A stretch of DNA of 64,000 nt from Castor canadensis (taxonomy: Eukaryota; Chordata; Mammalia; Rodentia; Castoridae): the NCBI RefSeq assembly GCF_047511655.1, contig NC_133389.1, forward strand, positions 151,171,973-151,235,972, read 5' to 3'. This document shows, in pieces, positions 34,091 to 46,000 of this stretch. Below the pieces are notes generated by a model that worked only from the letters and a program-made list of their open reading frames with translations, was not told the origin of the DNA and did not search any database. The position numbers and the translations under genes were made by a program. Each line of letters opens with the position of its first letter. The first letter of the stretch is position 1.

Positions 34091-36377
34091 TGCCCTTGGA
34101 TGTAGCAACAGGAGGTCACAGAGGCCTTGATAAGAGCCATATCATCAGGGCTGGGATGCTAGGGTGATGCAAGTGAAGTTCTCACTTTGTACACCATTTA
34201 AGGGAGTGTTCAACAACTCAGTAATCAACCAAGATAAATATTATTTCAATGTAAAACTAAAAAATTAGCATAAGTGCCCCAAATCTATGATAAACAAGTT
34301 ATTAAAATTTTATATAAGGACAGCATCAGTATTACTGTTTTTCCTTTTGCACCAGATTCCAATATGACTTGGCACTGGGTTTTGCTGTGTAAAGAAGATG
34401 TGGGGATGACCATCTGGGGGAGACATGTGGAAGAGGCTCTGACTGCCAACTACTCCTCATGCGAAAGGAAAGAAAGTAGGAAGGGTGGTTGGCCCAAGCA
34501 ACTTGAGGCTTAGATTTCCTTTCTTTTGTTAAAATTTACTCTTTAAATGGAAAGGGCTTGAACATGCTCATGAGGAGAACAGTCCCTGGAGTCTCTGTGA
34601 GGGGCTGATGAAAGCACTGGATAGGGGCTCAGTGGAGACAAGACAAGAGGGGACAAGGTGAGCTGGCCCTAAGCAAGCCGAGGGACAGGAGGTGCCAGGT
34701 GGGGGAAATTACAGGAACTCACACCTTGTAAATGGCAAGGTCACCTGATGAGAAATGGTGGCCAGTAGGTTGTGGTAGATGGAAGAAAGCTTGGAGCAGT
34801 CCCTTAAGGGTGGGGGAAAGGAGCTGACCAGGGTCCTAAAAAAAAAGAAAAAGAAAAAGGCCCTGAAGGAGTAGAGAGAGCCAGTGGAGGCTGGAAACCA
34901 CAGGATGTGGGAGTGTCAGTTTCCATTTCGTGTGAGCTTTCCACCCTCTCTTCTGAATTACTTGCTACTCTAGATGTATAAGGAGGCTCAAAATCTGCTG
35001 GCGTGTAAAGTGACTAACCATCCCTGTTAGCCTAGGACAGAGGGATTTCTTGGGACACAAGACTTTTAGTGCTAAAACTGGAAAGTCTGGGCATACCAGA
35101 AGCATTTGCTCACTAAGGTATTATAGGGTTGGACACTAGGAGGCAAAAAGAGAGAATTGAGGGTGCTGGACAGAGAGAATGTAAAGCGTGTGTTCCAAGT
35201 CCAGTCTGGAGAGAAGGAAGTGAAGCCAGTACTCATGTGTTACTCATTCATTCTTGCCAGGCATACTGAGTGAGTACTCACTGTTGACTCAGGCACTGGG
35301 TATGTACAGCAGACTAAGAAGAAATAAATGACCTCATGGAAAAATCCTTCGGTGGTGGCCAAGATTAGCTGGTGCCTAGGAGCCATTTCCACCTCTGACT
35401 AGAGGGTAGAACGCTACAAACTGCATTTTCCAGGCTTTTTTAAAACTGGGGTGTGATTAAGCTCTGCCAGTGAGGTGCATTTGAGGAATGTACCACTTAC
35501 AAAGGAAGTGGGTAGAGGCCAGTACGTTGCTGCTTCTCGTAGTTTCTTTGCTGGCAAGGATAGTGGTGGTGAGATGGGGCTTGGAGAACAGCATTACAGT
35601 GTTGTCACCAGCTTTTCAGGTGTTGGAGGCAGGTGTGGTGGTGATGGCACCACCTCCTGATCTCTGGGTTTCTGTAATGACTATATCTTTGAGCTCAGTG
35701 TTAGTTGTGATCTCCTGATTGCTCACTGCTCTGGTCTAGGCAAGGTAGTTCTGAGAGACCCAGGTGTCTTTCTAGAATCTCAGTCTAAAGCCCTTCCAGC
35801 AGTTTTGGAAGCACCAGGATTAAATGCATTTCCACTGACAATGCCTGGGGTGTTTCTGTTTCCAGACCCTGCTGTTTCTTTTATGAGCCAGTGTTGTGGA
35901 AATCGACTCTGATGACTTATTTAAACTTTGTTTTGCATTTTAAACAGCCATTGTCAATGGTCTCATGATTTCTGCTAGAGAAATGAAACTGGAACTAGTC
36001 TTAGATTTTAGCTGCTCTGGTTGTGAAGGTCAGGTGGTTTGTATCAAGGTGGAGAGAAGGAGGAGACAATCATTGAATGAGAATATGTGAAGAAAAGGGG
36101 AATTCCTTTAAAACTAAAAGATACACAGATGCCAGTTTTGTCTAGCTAGGGAAGGTGAAAGTTTAAAATAGTGGGTAAAATGGAACAAATGGTGTACTGA
36201 TGGTCAGGAAGGTTGGGTTTAAAAGCAGGGAAGAATCAGCATTGCGCCTGGATTGCCCCTTTGCCCCTCACCGAGTGATGTGAAGGCAGGTGACTCTTTA
36301 GGAGAGGTGAGGGGGACTGAGCCACGGAACTCAGGCAAGGTGGGGTAGGCAATTGATGGGCATGAGTCCTCTTCTTT
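34091..36377. other. Intronic stretch, 2.3 kb, few repeats, with a kappaB-like site
   Basis: Only an L2-like piece near 35230-35335 is recognised. The GGGGAATTCC motif lies at 36097-36106. The frames at 34274 and 35475 have no recognisable protein features. Confidence 0.4.
36097..36106. promoter_or_regulatory. Candidate NF-kappaB site
   Basis: GGGGAATTCC fits the consensus GGGRNNYYCC exactly. CFLAR is an established NF-kappaB target, and this site lies in its likely first intron, 6.6 kb upstream of the first coding exon, in a stretch largely free of recognised repeats. A 10-mer can occur by chance. Confidence 0.3.
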
Positions 36378-36978
36378 TTGTTTTTTGGTGGTACTGGGAT
36401 TTGAATTTAGGGCTTCATGCTTGCAAGGCAGGTGCTCTACCTCTTGAGCCATATCTCCAGCTCCTTTTGCTGTGGTTGTTTTGGAGATAGGGTCTTCCTT
36501 TTTGTCCAGGCCAGCCTGAATAGCAGTCCTACTTTAAACTTTCTGCTGATCCTGGGATGACAGGTTCTTGCCATCATGCCCAGCTTTTTTTTTTTTTTTT
36601 GTCGGTATGGAGTCTCGCAAACTTTTTTTTTTTTGCCCAGGCTGCCCTGAAACTTCGATTCTCCTAATCTAAGCAAATGAGTTCTCTTGTAGAACTTTAA
36701 ATAACTCATTCTATAGCCACATTCAACCTCCATGCTATCATTTGAACAATGTTGAATAAAATCTTTTTTTTTTTGTGGTCCTGGGGATTAAACCCAGGGC
36801 CTTGAGCTTGCTTGCAAGGCAAGCATTCTACAACTTGAGCCATGCCCCTAATCCCGGTGTTTTGGATTTTGTTTTTGAGATGGGGTCTTGCTAACTTTGC
36901 TTGGGCTGATCTTGAACTCTGGATCCTCCTGCCTCCTCCTGCCAAGTAACTGGCACTATAATCACCACCACACCTAAT
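36378..36978 (-). repeat. Trimeric (36378-36676) and dimeric (36763-36978) composite SINEs, reverse
   Basis: Both carry the reversed tRNA-like text (GAATTTAGGGCTTCATGC and AAACCCAGGGCCTTGAGC), followed by B1-like units. The minus-strand ORFs here are SINE translations. Confidence 0.8.
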
Positions 36979-37308
36979 CTGTTTTTTTTTTTTTTTTTGG
37001 TAAGGATAACTTTGGGAAACATTTAAGCATTCTTGATCTAAGGTCCATCTACATATATACCAATGACTATTGTTGTTAATCTCTTAATGAGTGTAATTCA
37101 TAAATTAAACTGTACCATAGGTGTGAACATACAGGGAAAAACAGTATATGTAGTGTTTGGTATTATCTATGGTTTCAGATATCCCACTGGGGTCTTGTAA
37201 TTTATCTGTCACAGACAAGGGGGACTACCATATATTTTAATATCTGAATACCTAAGCTTATGAAGTAAAATATTACAAATTAGTCATTTCCCCTTTTTAT
37301 GCTTTTTT

Positions 37309-37492
37309 TTCAGTACTGGAGTTTGAACCTAAGGCCTTATACATACTAGGTAATTTTGCCTCTGAGTGACATCCTCAGCTCTTTTTTATTTTTATTTTTT
37401 GAGATAAGGTCTCACTAAGTTACCCAAGCTAGCCTTGAACTTGTGATCTTCTGGCTCAGCCTCCTGAGTAGCTAGGATGCTACCATGCCCAG
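37309..37492 (-). repeat. ID-like plus B1-like SINE, reverse
   Basis: CAGTACTGGAGTTTGAACC, then TTGAGATAAGGTCTCACTAA and CCTCCTGAGTAGCTAGGAT. Confidence 0.7.
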
Positions 37493-37527
37493 CATCCCTC
37501 TGTATTCTTTTCTAGACACATTCTCTT

Positions 37528-37780
37528 CATCCCATAATGAAAACCACTTTTCTGAATCCTGTATCCATTACCACTATGCAATTTTTCACTATGAATATAT
37601 ATACTAAACAATATGTGGTATTTTTTGATATTTAGGATCTTAATGTAAATTAATCAGATTGTATGAGTCCTTTACCATCTTGCCTTTTGCCACAACAAAA
37701 ATTTTGTTTGTGAGAGTCATGTAGTTCTAGTTAATTCATTCTCATTGTTGTATAGTAGTTATTAAAGAAATAAAACAGTT
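37528..37780 (-). mobile_element. Old L1 3' fragment
   Basis: TTAATCAGATTGTATGAGTC and TCATTCTCATTGTTGTATAG suggest reversed L1M 3' sequence. Confidence 0.45.
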
Positions 37781-37812
37781 TATTCACTTTCTTCTCTCTG
37801 TTTTCCTTGTTT

Positions 37813-38171
37813 TTGGCAGTACTGTGTTTGAACTAAGGGCTTCACACTTGCTAGGCAGATGCTCTGCTACTTGAGTCATGCTCTCCAATTCCCTTTCTTT
37901 TTGGCTTTAGCCTCCCCAGCCCCGCCTCTTTTTTTTTGGCTTTAGTTGTCTTTCAAGTAGGGTCTTGCTTTCTTCCCAGGCTTGCCTCAGACCGAAATCT
38001 TACCTAGGGCATCCCAGGTAACTAAGATCACAGGTGTGCACCACCATGGCAGTCTTTTGATATGTTTGAGATGGAGTCTTACTTTTTGCCTGGGCTGGCC
38101 ACAAAGTGTGATACTCCCTATCTCTGCCTCCTGAATAGGTGAGATTATAGGTGTGGCTACTGTGCCTGGTC
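37813..38171 (-). repeat. Trimeric composite SINE, reverse
   Basis: A tRNA-like unit (GTGTTTGAACTAAGGGCTTC), then two B1-like units, the last ending GAGATTATAGGTGTGG. Confidence 0.75.
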
Positions 38172-39625
38172 TTTCTCCATCTATTCTTGATAGACTTTTA
38201 AGTGGTTTCCATTTTTTTCTATAATATTACTGCTAATTGGAACATTTTAAACGTGTCTTATTATATCTGTGTGTCAGTTTTGAAAGGGTATTTACTTTTC
38301 ATGTCAAGGATTAATACATGTTTTCAGCTTTACCAGATATCACTAAATGATTCTTCAAAGCAGCTGTACCAATTTGTAATTTCTCCTGCAATGTAGAACA
38401 TTTCAGATTTTTTTCACATTTGGTAACAGGTATTAGCATTTGACCACCAATGTGAAATAATATCTCTTGATTTGAATGTACATTTCTCTGAATACTACTG
38501 AAGCTTGAACATCTTCTCATGTGTTTGGTGGCTAGTTGGGTTTTCTGTTTTCATCATTCATATAATGTAAAATAAGCTTTCCAAGGTTCACAGCAAATTT
38601 TGCTGAGTTTTTGATTGGGCTTAAATTCACTTGAAAATTGATTTTTTTTTTTGATGGTACTCAGGGCCTCCTGCTTTAGGAAGGCACTTTACCACTTGAG
38701 CTGCACCCCAGCTCAAAAATTGATATCTTCATGATATTTGCCTTCTGTCCATAATTGTGATATACATCATCAATTATCTCTGACCTAACTGAACTCTTCT
38801 GGGCTGGCAGAGTGGTTCAAGTGGTAGGGCACCGGTCTAGGAAGCATGAGGTCCTGAGTTAGCTGAACTCTTCCATAGAGTTTTATAATCTTTAAATATC
38901 ATATTAATAAATGCTATACTTATTTTATACTTTACAGATTTTGTTGCTATTTTAAATAGTATCTTTTTGAAATTTACATTTTCTTTCTATTGTTGCCAAT
39001 GTGCAGAAATATGACTTTTATTCATTGATCATATATCTCAATATACTTGGTTGTGCTATGTAGAAAGTCTTATTGCCTGTAAATAATGACAGTAGTTTGG
39101 TTCCAGTGTCCATTGTCACTACAATGTTGACTAGGAGGGATGTACAGGGTCCTTGACTTAAGCCTGGTTTTGAAGGGAATGTTTCTAACATGTTACCATT
39201 AAGCACAATATTTACTGTGGAGTAATTATTTCTCCTTAATAATTACTATTTAACTGTTTATAAATTGCTGTTTGGTATGAGAAGTCCCTTACTTTTAATC
39301 TGTAGATCAGTTTTTTAAGGAACTTGTATCTTTATTATATGGACTTTCCTTACTCATGAATAAAGTATGGCCTTCCATTTATCTAAGTCTTTATTAATGT
39401 CTTTTCAATAATTCATAGTTTTTTCCATTAAGGTCTTACATATCTTTTATTCAAATCATTCCTCCATGTTGTCTGTTTGATGCTATTATATACAGTAAAT
39501 CTTGAACAGCTATCACTGTAGTTTTTAGCTCTTTTAAAAAAAATCTTTGATTCCCTTAATTTTTACTTAATTTCTTACATCTCGGCTATGTGTTTGAGCA
39601 AATGTGTTTTATGTTTTATTTTGTA
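38172..39625 (-). mobile_element. Old L1 ORF2/3' UTR fragments with two SINE pieces
   Basis: TATCACTAAATGATTCTTCA, AATGTGAAATAATATCTC and GGAACTTGTATCTTTATTAT are reversed L1 text. An inverted pair of tRNA-like SINEs sits at 38643-38716 (-) and 38801-38862 (+). Confidence 0.5.
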
Positions 39626-40040
39626 TCCCTATGTACATTGTAGTCAGAGTTTTCCATATTATCTAGCACAAGTTTTCTCAGTTTCAGTACCATGGCATTT
39701 GGGGTTGGCTAGTTCTTTATTGTGAGAGAATGGGCACTGGGGTTGTTTAACAGCTTCACTGATCTCAATCCACTGAATCCCAATAGTACCATCTGTTGAT
39801 GATGACCAAAAATGTCTCTGGATGTCATCAAATGTCCCCTGAGGGGCAAAATCCCTCTGGACAAGAACCATTGATAATGGCCTATAATACTGCAGAAGTA
39901 TCACTTATTTCCTTAATTTTTAGATACTGGTTTAACACTTTCAGATGCAGGTTCCTAGGATGTGAATTCTATTTCTTCTGTCTACGGTCACAGTGATTTT
40001 TATTTTCGTTCATAGTAATTTGTTAGCATGAGGTTATCTC

Positions 40041-40155
40041 CAGCTGGCATTGTGGCACAGGCCTATAATTGCAACACTTGGGAAGCGGATACAGGAGGAT
40101 TGTGAGATTGAGGCCAGCCTGGGCTTCATAGTGAGACCCCATCCCCCCAAAAAAG
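40041..40155 (+). repeat. B1-like SINE
   Basis: CTGGCATTGTGGCACAGGCC ... GGCCAGCCTGGGCTTCATAG, forward. Confidence 0.75.
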
Positions 40156-41785
40156 TTCTCTGTGTGTCTCATATGCTCTGGGTTGGGATAGGACTGTTAT
40201 GAGGGGATTTCGAGTTTGCTTCTGAAGACCTTATGAACTGTCCTAGTCGGAGGAAAGTTTATATTAATTTCTTGGTATGGGTTTAAAAGAAACCTCAACC
40301 AAATATTCATTGTTTGGGGTCTAGCCTAATCTCTCCCTTCTATGCTCTTCTTTCTCAAGTGCCTAACACCTGTAGCCACAATTATCTGCCTCCAATACTA
40401 CGCCACCATTGGGCACTGACATTTTCTGCATCTAGGTGGCCTGGTTCTCCATGAGGAGCTGGATTTTTCTTTAAATATTTTCTCTCCATGTGCCAGATGC
40501 TAACCCTGAGTAATTTGGATTTTGCTGCCAAACTATGCCCGCATTAGTACAGAGGGAAAACAGCACGATAAGGCTCTTGCTGAGTGTGCGTGACAGGCAG
40601 AAAGCAGTTGTGGGTAAAATGGTGGGAGAAAATGAACTGAGCAGATAATGTTTTCAAGCCATGCCAACCCATGGCATTGTTATGTCATTTATAATTGTGA
40701 ATTTCAAAAGTTAGAGACTTTAAAAATAAAGAATTAAGCATTTCATTTCTAGTAGTTTGGTTCTTTTTCAAATATAACTGGTAAATTTGGATATTTCTTA
40801 CTCATGTGTTTAATGACCTTTTATTTAATTTTCCTCTGTTATTTATTTTATTTCTTCTAGTGCATGTAAATATTTTATAGGCTAATTTATAACAACATCT
40901 ATTAACAAAGCTGTGACTTTTTAGCAGTTAGGTTAAAGTACTGTTGTTAGCCTGTGAATGGAGTATAGATTTTTTACTTTCTGAAACGCATAAAACTCAT
41001 ATTCAGCTTTCTGATAAAAAAGATAAAATAGTCCTAGTACCAGTTTTCTACTCTGAGTAATCATTTTAGTGTATTTCACTTCTGCAGTTACTCATAAGTA
41101 GCTCTATTTAAGTGATGTTTGGATGAATGGGCATAGGATTGACACAGCTATACCAACACTAGATAAATATATAAGTATAATTATACACAAATACAAAAGA
41201 ACCATTAGTAACTTAGATAGAGTTTTTTCTAATTCTTTTAAGATGAGATTTTAACCTGAATATTGTCTGATGGGAATAGATAAGGCCCTTGCCCAGAACA
41301 CAGGAGCTGATTTAATGTAAAGTATAGCTATGAAACTTCAAAGTGGAGTAGGCAGTGAGCACCATTTGCAACGTAAGCTTTGAAGAAAAAAATGAGTTCC
41401 AGTGGAAGTAGTTAAGAACACACCTATGCCATGAGCTCCACATCCCTCCCACCCAGACTCTACTCCAGGAGTGAGATCATCCCCCTAGATCTTCTGTTCC
41501 ACTTCCGTTGATATCATCAGGAACTCTGATGGCCACTGTTGCCACATAGCAGTGTGTGAGAGTCAGGAGCTTCTGCACTTCCTTGGGGCTCAGGGTATGC
41601 AGACCTGATAAAAACCTAACAAGGTCATTGCTCAGCCCTGCTCACAGGCCCTCTGGACATTCGTGATGAAGTGGTGAAAGGGCCTGAGGCTCTGGGTGTG
41701 ACAGCAAGCCTACAGTTGCAAGTGAGGGGTGTTAAAATGAGAGAGAAACTAGAAATTGGGTGTGGATAAGGACAAAAACCTATTT
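40156..41785. other. Intronic sequence, no recognised exon
   Basis: No coding frame or named repeat over 1.6 kb. Confidence 0.4.
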
Positions 41786-42105
41786 TTTGGGGGAGGCAGG
41801 ACTGCAGGGTTGAATTCAGGGCCTTGGCTTGCTAGGTAGACACTCTACCAACTTGAGCCATGCACCATCCCTTTTTGAGTTGGTTATTTTTGAGTTAGGG
41901 TCTCGCTCTATACCTGGGGTGGCCTTAACTGTGGTCCTCCTATTTATGCTTACCCTCATAGCTGGGATGACAGGCACATACCACCATGCCTGTGGTTGAG
42001 ATGTGGCTTCATGAACTTTTTGCCTGGGCTGGCCTCAACTGCGATCCTCCTGTTCTCTGCCTCTCAAGTAGCTAGTATTATAAGCTTGAGCCACCACACC
42101 CAGCC
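41786..42105 (-). repeat. Trimeric composite SINE, reverse
   Basis: A tRNA-like unit, the middle unit with CTCCTATTTATGCTTACCC and ATAGCTGGGATGACAGGC, and the outer B1-like unit. It ends about 500 bp before the first coding exon. Confidence 0.8.
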
Positions 42106-42600
42106 TCCTATTCTCCTTGTTTATGATACCCTGCAGAAAGGGTGCCTTTGATCTAGACCCACATTTGTCCAAGCCCATGTGGATAGGACAACTAAAAGTG
42201 GAAGTTAACCCTTGTGACACCAGTTTTTCTAGTTGAGTCACTTGCTTAGTCATTGGGCTTTTTTGCTCTTCCTTCCGAGGTCACTCATTGTAACTTCATC
42301 ATTATTGTGATTTTCCCCTTACTCTGTTTTACATTTTGAAAAATTCAGAGAACCATGTGGGATTTTTTTGGAGATAATTTTGCCTTTGGTTTCATTTCCT
42401 TGAACATGTGGGGTTTCTTCTGCCTCAATTGGTATTTGGATCAGTCTTGCTTTTGGGCTTCATGTACTGAGGATCCTCTTCTATAGATTTAAAAATACGA
42501 ATTTAATCTACTCAGTTTGGGAGACCAGCAAGAAAGGAAGAGCCTCAGACATAAATTACTTTGATAAGAGGATTTAAAAAAACCTCCTCTCTAACTACAG

Positions 42601-43018
42601 AACTCTTCCATTGGAAAGAACTTTGAAAGAAATGAAGAAAGTCCTCAGAAATGAAGTTGACTCTTCATGACTTATGGCTGTCTACTGAGTGGATTGGAGC
42701 TTTGTCACTGCAGTTCCTTAGCATGGCACTGTGCCAGGTGTCTGCCGAGGTCATCCATCAGGTGGAAGAGGCACTCGATGAAGATGAGAAGGAGGTGATG
42801 CTTTTCTTGTGCCGGGATGTTGCTGCAGACAAAGTTCCACCTAATGTGAGGGAGCTCCTGGATATTTTAAGTGAAAGAGGCAAGCTGTCTATGGTGGACT
42901 TGGCTGAGCTGCTCTACAGAGTGAGGCGATTTGATCTGCTTAAAAAGATCTTGAAGATGGACAAAACAGCAGTGGAGGCCCACCTGCACAGGCACCCTCA
43001 TCTTGTTTCTGATTATAG
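42601..43018 (+). CDS. CFLAR: CFLAR first coding exon (5' UTR part plus DED1); CDS from 42723
   Basis: The coding part 42723-43018 encodes residues 1-98 and two bases of R99, almost all of DED1 including RRFDLL. The chosen ATG at 42723 has A at -3 and G at +4, and it gives an N terminus as long as the mouse one. The donor at 43019 (AG|GTAATT) is good. The left exon border is inferred: a pyrimidine-rich acceptor 'CTCTCTAACTACAG' ends at 42600, giving about 122 nt of 5' UTR. A second acceptor-like 'CACTGCAG' ends at 42712. If the upstream border is right, the leader contains an in-frame ATG at 42651 (24 extra residues, no stop between) and an out-of-frame 12-codon uORF at 42632-42670. The exon's coding identity is near certain. 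Its 5' border is not. Confidence 0.92.
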
Positions 43019-46000
43019 GTAATTTTATCAGTTCTTCCCCAGGTTGCACTGGTGGGAGGGAGTGAGGAGATCTAGACTCTACTGAAAGACAAAAAGGGAC
43101 AGTAAGAAGGGCAATTACATTCCTCTTTCTCCCCTCTGTTCCAACTGCCATCTGGTATCACTTCATTCCTTTGAAAGAATTGGGTAGAAGATCATAATGA
43201 AAGTGTAAAGGACAGATGGTCTGTGCTTGCCTGAAGGACAGAATAACAAAAAAGGAAGAAAGATAGGAACAACTAAGAGCTAGTAATTTTTGCCAGCCTC
43301 TGACAGTGGTGAACTGTCAGTGGTGTTTGCTAGCTGATTTTCTGTGATGTCATTCTGGCAATTTCCAGTAATAAGAAAGGAAATGACAAGTCTGACAGTC
43401 TTCTTCCTATATTTGTAGAATCAGTTTTTTTCCTGCTGACAATGTTTAGCCAGGAGGACTTCCTTCTTGCTGTCCTTCCACAGGTCCCACCCTCCTCTGG
43501 AGGTTCTGGGGAACCCAAATTAAAAAGCTCTTAAATTAACCACCTCCAAGCCCCCTTCAGGTTGAAGAGGGAATGGCCACTGATGTCTCCTAAATTCAAA
43601 CAGCCTTCAAAGTCAAACATCCTCCTATTCACACTGTATGTTTTAAATGCTTGAAAGGACACAGAAGTCACAGGAAAGACTGAGTTTTCTGGGGGGAGAA
43701 GAAGAGAGCTTTCTCCTTTTAATTACTGTTTTGTTTTTCTCCAGGTCACTAAGTCTTTTGTTCTACCAATAATATATATTTTGAAATGGTGTGTATTTTT
43801 AAGAACTATTTTCAAGAGAGCTGAACACTTTGGAAAGTGTTGAGTATTGAGGTTGGGAGGCCTGTCTTAAGTCTCAGACAGACAAGTTGTCCAGGAAGGC
43901 CAAGCCAATCATTAACCTTGGTATGGATTTTGCTTCCTACTTATGAAGCCAAGAGTAGTAACACCCAGCTTCACAAGGCTGGGAGCGTCAATTGTGATAT
44001 TTTATTGCAGGAAGTACTTTGTAAAACAGTGAAGCACTCTACGCTGTTGTTAATCTCAATCATTTTCCAACCATCATATGTCAGTTAATCTCACACACTT
44101 GGGGAAGCACTGGCTGGGTTCCTGAGACTAGTTTAGGGTCCTCTCTTCCTGAGTGGAGATGGAATGTCAGGCCTTTGGAGGACAGGTTGCAGTTGAAGCA
44201 GAGTGCTAAATTCATTTTTCCATCTGCTCAGCAGGCTTCATTGTATATCATTACGTGCTAGGTATTTTGGTAAACTCCAGGGCAAAATGAGTGAAGAGTC
44301 TCCCATCTCTAAGACTCTTAAGGCCTGGGAAAGCAACTTTCTAAGGAATGATGACAGTATTATGGTAGCAATTCTAATGACAAGGTATCCCAGGAGCCCT
44401 GGTGAAATGGGATAGCAGCTCCAGCTGGTATAAGAGGACCTTTGTGGACATCTCAAGTCAGAGTCTCCACAAGGCAGCTAGCTGCCTTTTGCCCTTTGAA
44501 TTCATATGAGGGCCAGGATTATCTCAGGGGTTTCTTTAATTTACAATCTTGACTCAAAGTACTGTTCCTGGATCAAGGTTCCTGGATCAACATCGCCTGG
44601 AGCTTGTTATGCAGAAAAGACAAGTCCACTCTAAGTTCTATTTCTGTCTTTCATGTTAGTTATGAAATTCATTTGGAATCTTAATTTCACTACTAGGGGA
44701 TTTTTAAGGGAAATTTCTATTCTCTTAGTTGTTTTTCAGAGCTGTTAGTTGGAAAGGAAGTTACCATGTCCTATTAAAAATGGCAAAGAATAAGTTTCCT
44801 TTTTTGATTTCCCTTAAGATCTCTTCCTGGGGGAGGAAATCTAAGCTTTCTGTTTTATGGAGAGGAGAACATAGTTTCAGGGGGGGCAGGAACTAGTCTT
44901 TTTACCAGTTGTTCACATAGAGGAGGCATGGGTTCTTGGAGTTCTAATTAGGACCCTTATCTAAAGTTTACTAAAGAAACTTGTCTGTTTTTCAGGGTGT
45001 TGATGATGGAGATTGGTGAGGATTTGGATAAATCTGATGTGTCCTCACTAATTTTCCTCACAAAGGATTACACAGGCCGAGGCAAGACAGCCAAGGATAA
45101 GGTGAGTTTTCTTTTCTTCGTTCCTATTCTCATGAGCCTATCAGAAGTGAGAGGCTGCTCCTTATTGTATGGCAAGAGGAAAGCAGACAGTTTGCTCCCA
45201 TGTTAGTGGGAGTCAGACATCTGGGTGTTTTTTTCATGACATTGACACCCAGAGTATTGGTTTCGGAAGTGAGAAAAAATAGGGTGATGCTATCTTCCAG
45301 TGTTATCTTGGGTGTTTCTTTCATCCTTAGATTTGATCCTTATTTCTATAGAATTCAAAGACCAGGCTCTCCTGGTTTGAAAGTTAGGAAGTCTCAAATG
45401 CTTGTGCTGAGTAGAGAAGTAGGAAGTGGGAATCTACTCTTGTCCTATCTGGTTTTGAAATATAGTTTTTTCACAATCCCTGTGACTAGAAGTAAATGAA
45501 TAGCAAAATACTAAACCTTCTTGTAATTTCACCTCTCTACAACCCTGAGTCAGAATGAGTTGGAATGTCTATTGATTAACATAGTTTAAGTACTTTAAGA
45601 CTGAATCACTAGGGTTTTTCACATAAAAACTTTCTCCATCTACCTTCTGTCTCTTTTTTTTTTTCCAGGGAAGATCTTAGGATGTTTAATATAATACCAG
45701 CTTGACCTTTTGGGAGAGAATGAACACGAGTTTATTTTCAGTCCTGCTCTTTTTTTTTTTATTTAAAAATTTTTTTGTCAGTACTGGGGTTTGAACTCAG
45801 GGCCTCATGCTTGCTAGGCAGGTGCTCTATGACTAGAGTCATGCACCTAGCCCTCGTGGTACTCCTCGATGACACAAAACAGCCCATGTGTCTGTCCCCA
45901 ACCTAGAAACAAGTTAATAACCAAAGGAATTGACATCACTTCCTTTTTTGAGTCAGATTCAGAAGGATAATTTTTTGAAGACAGAGATATCTGGATTAGG

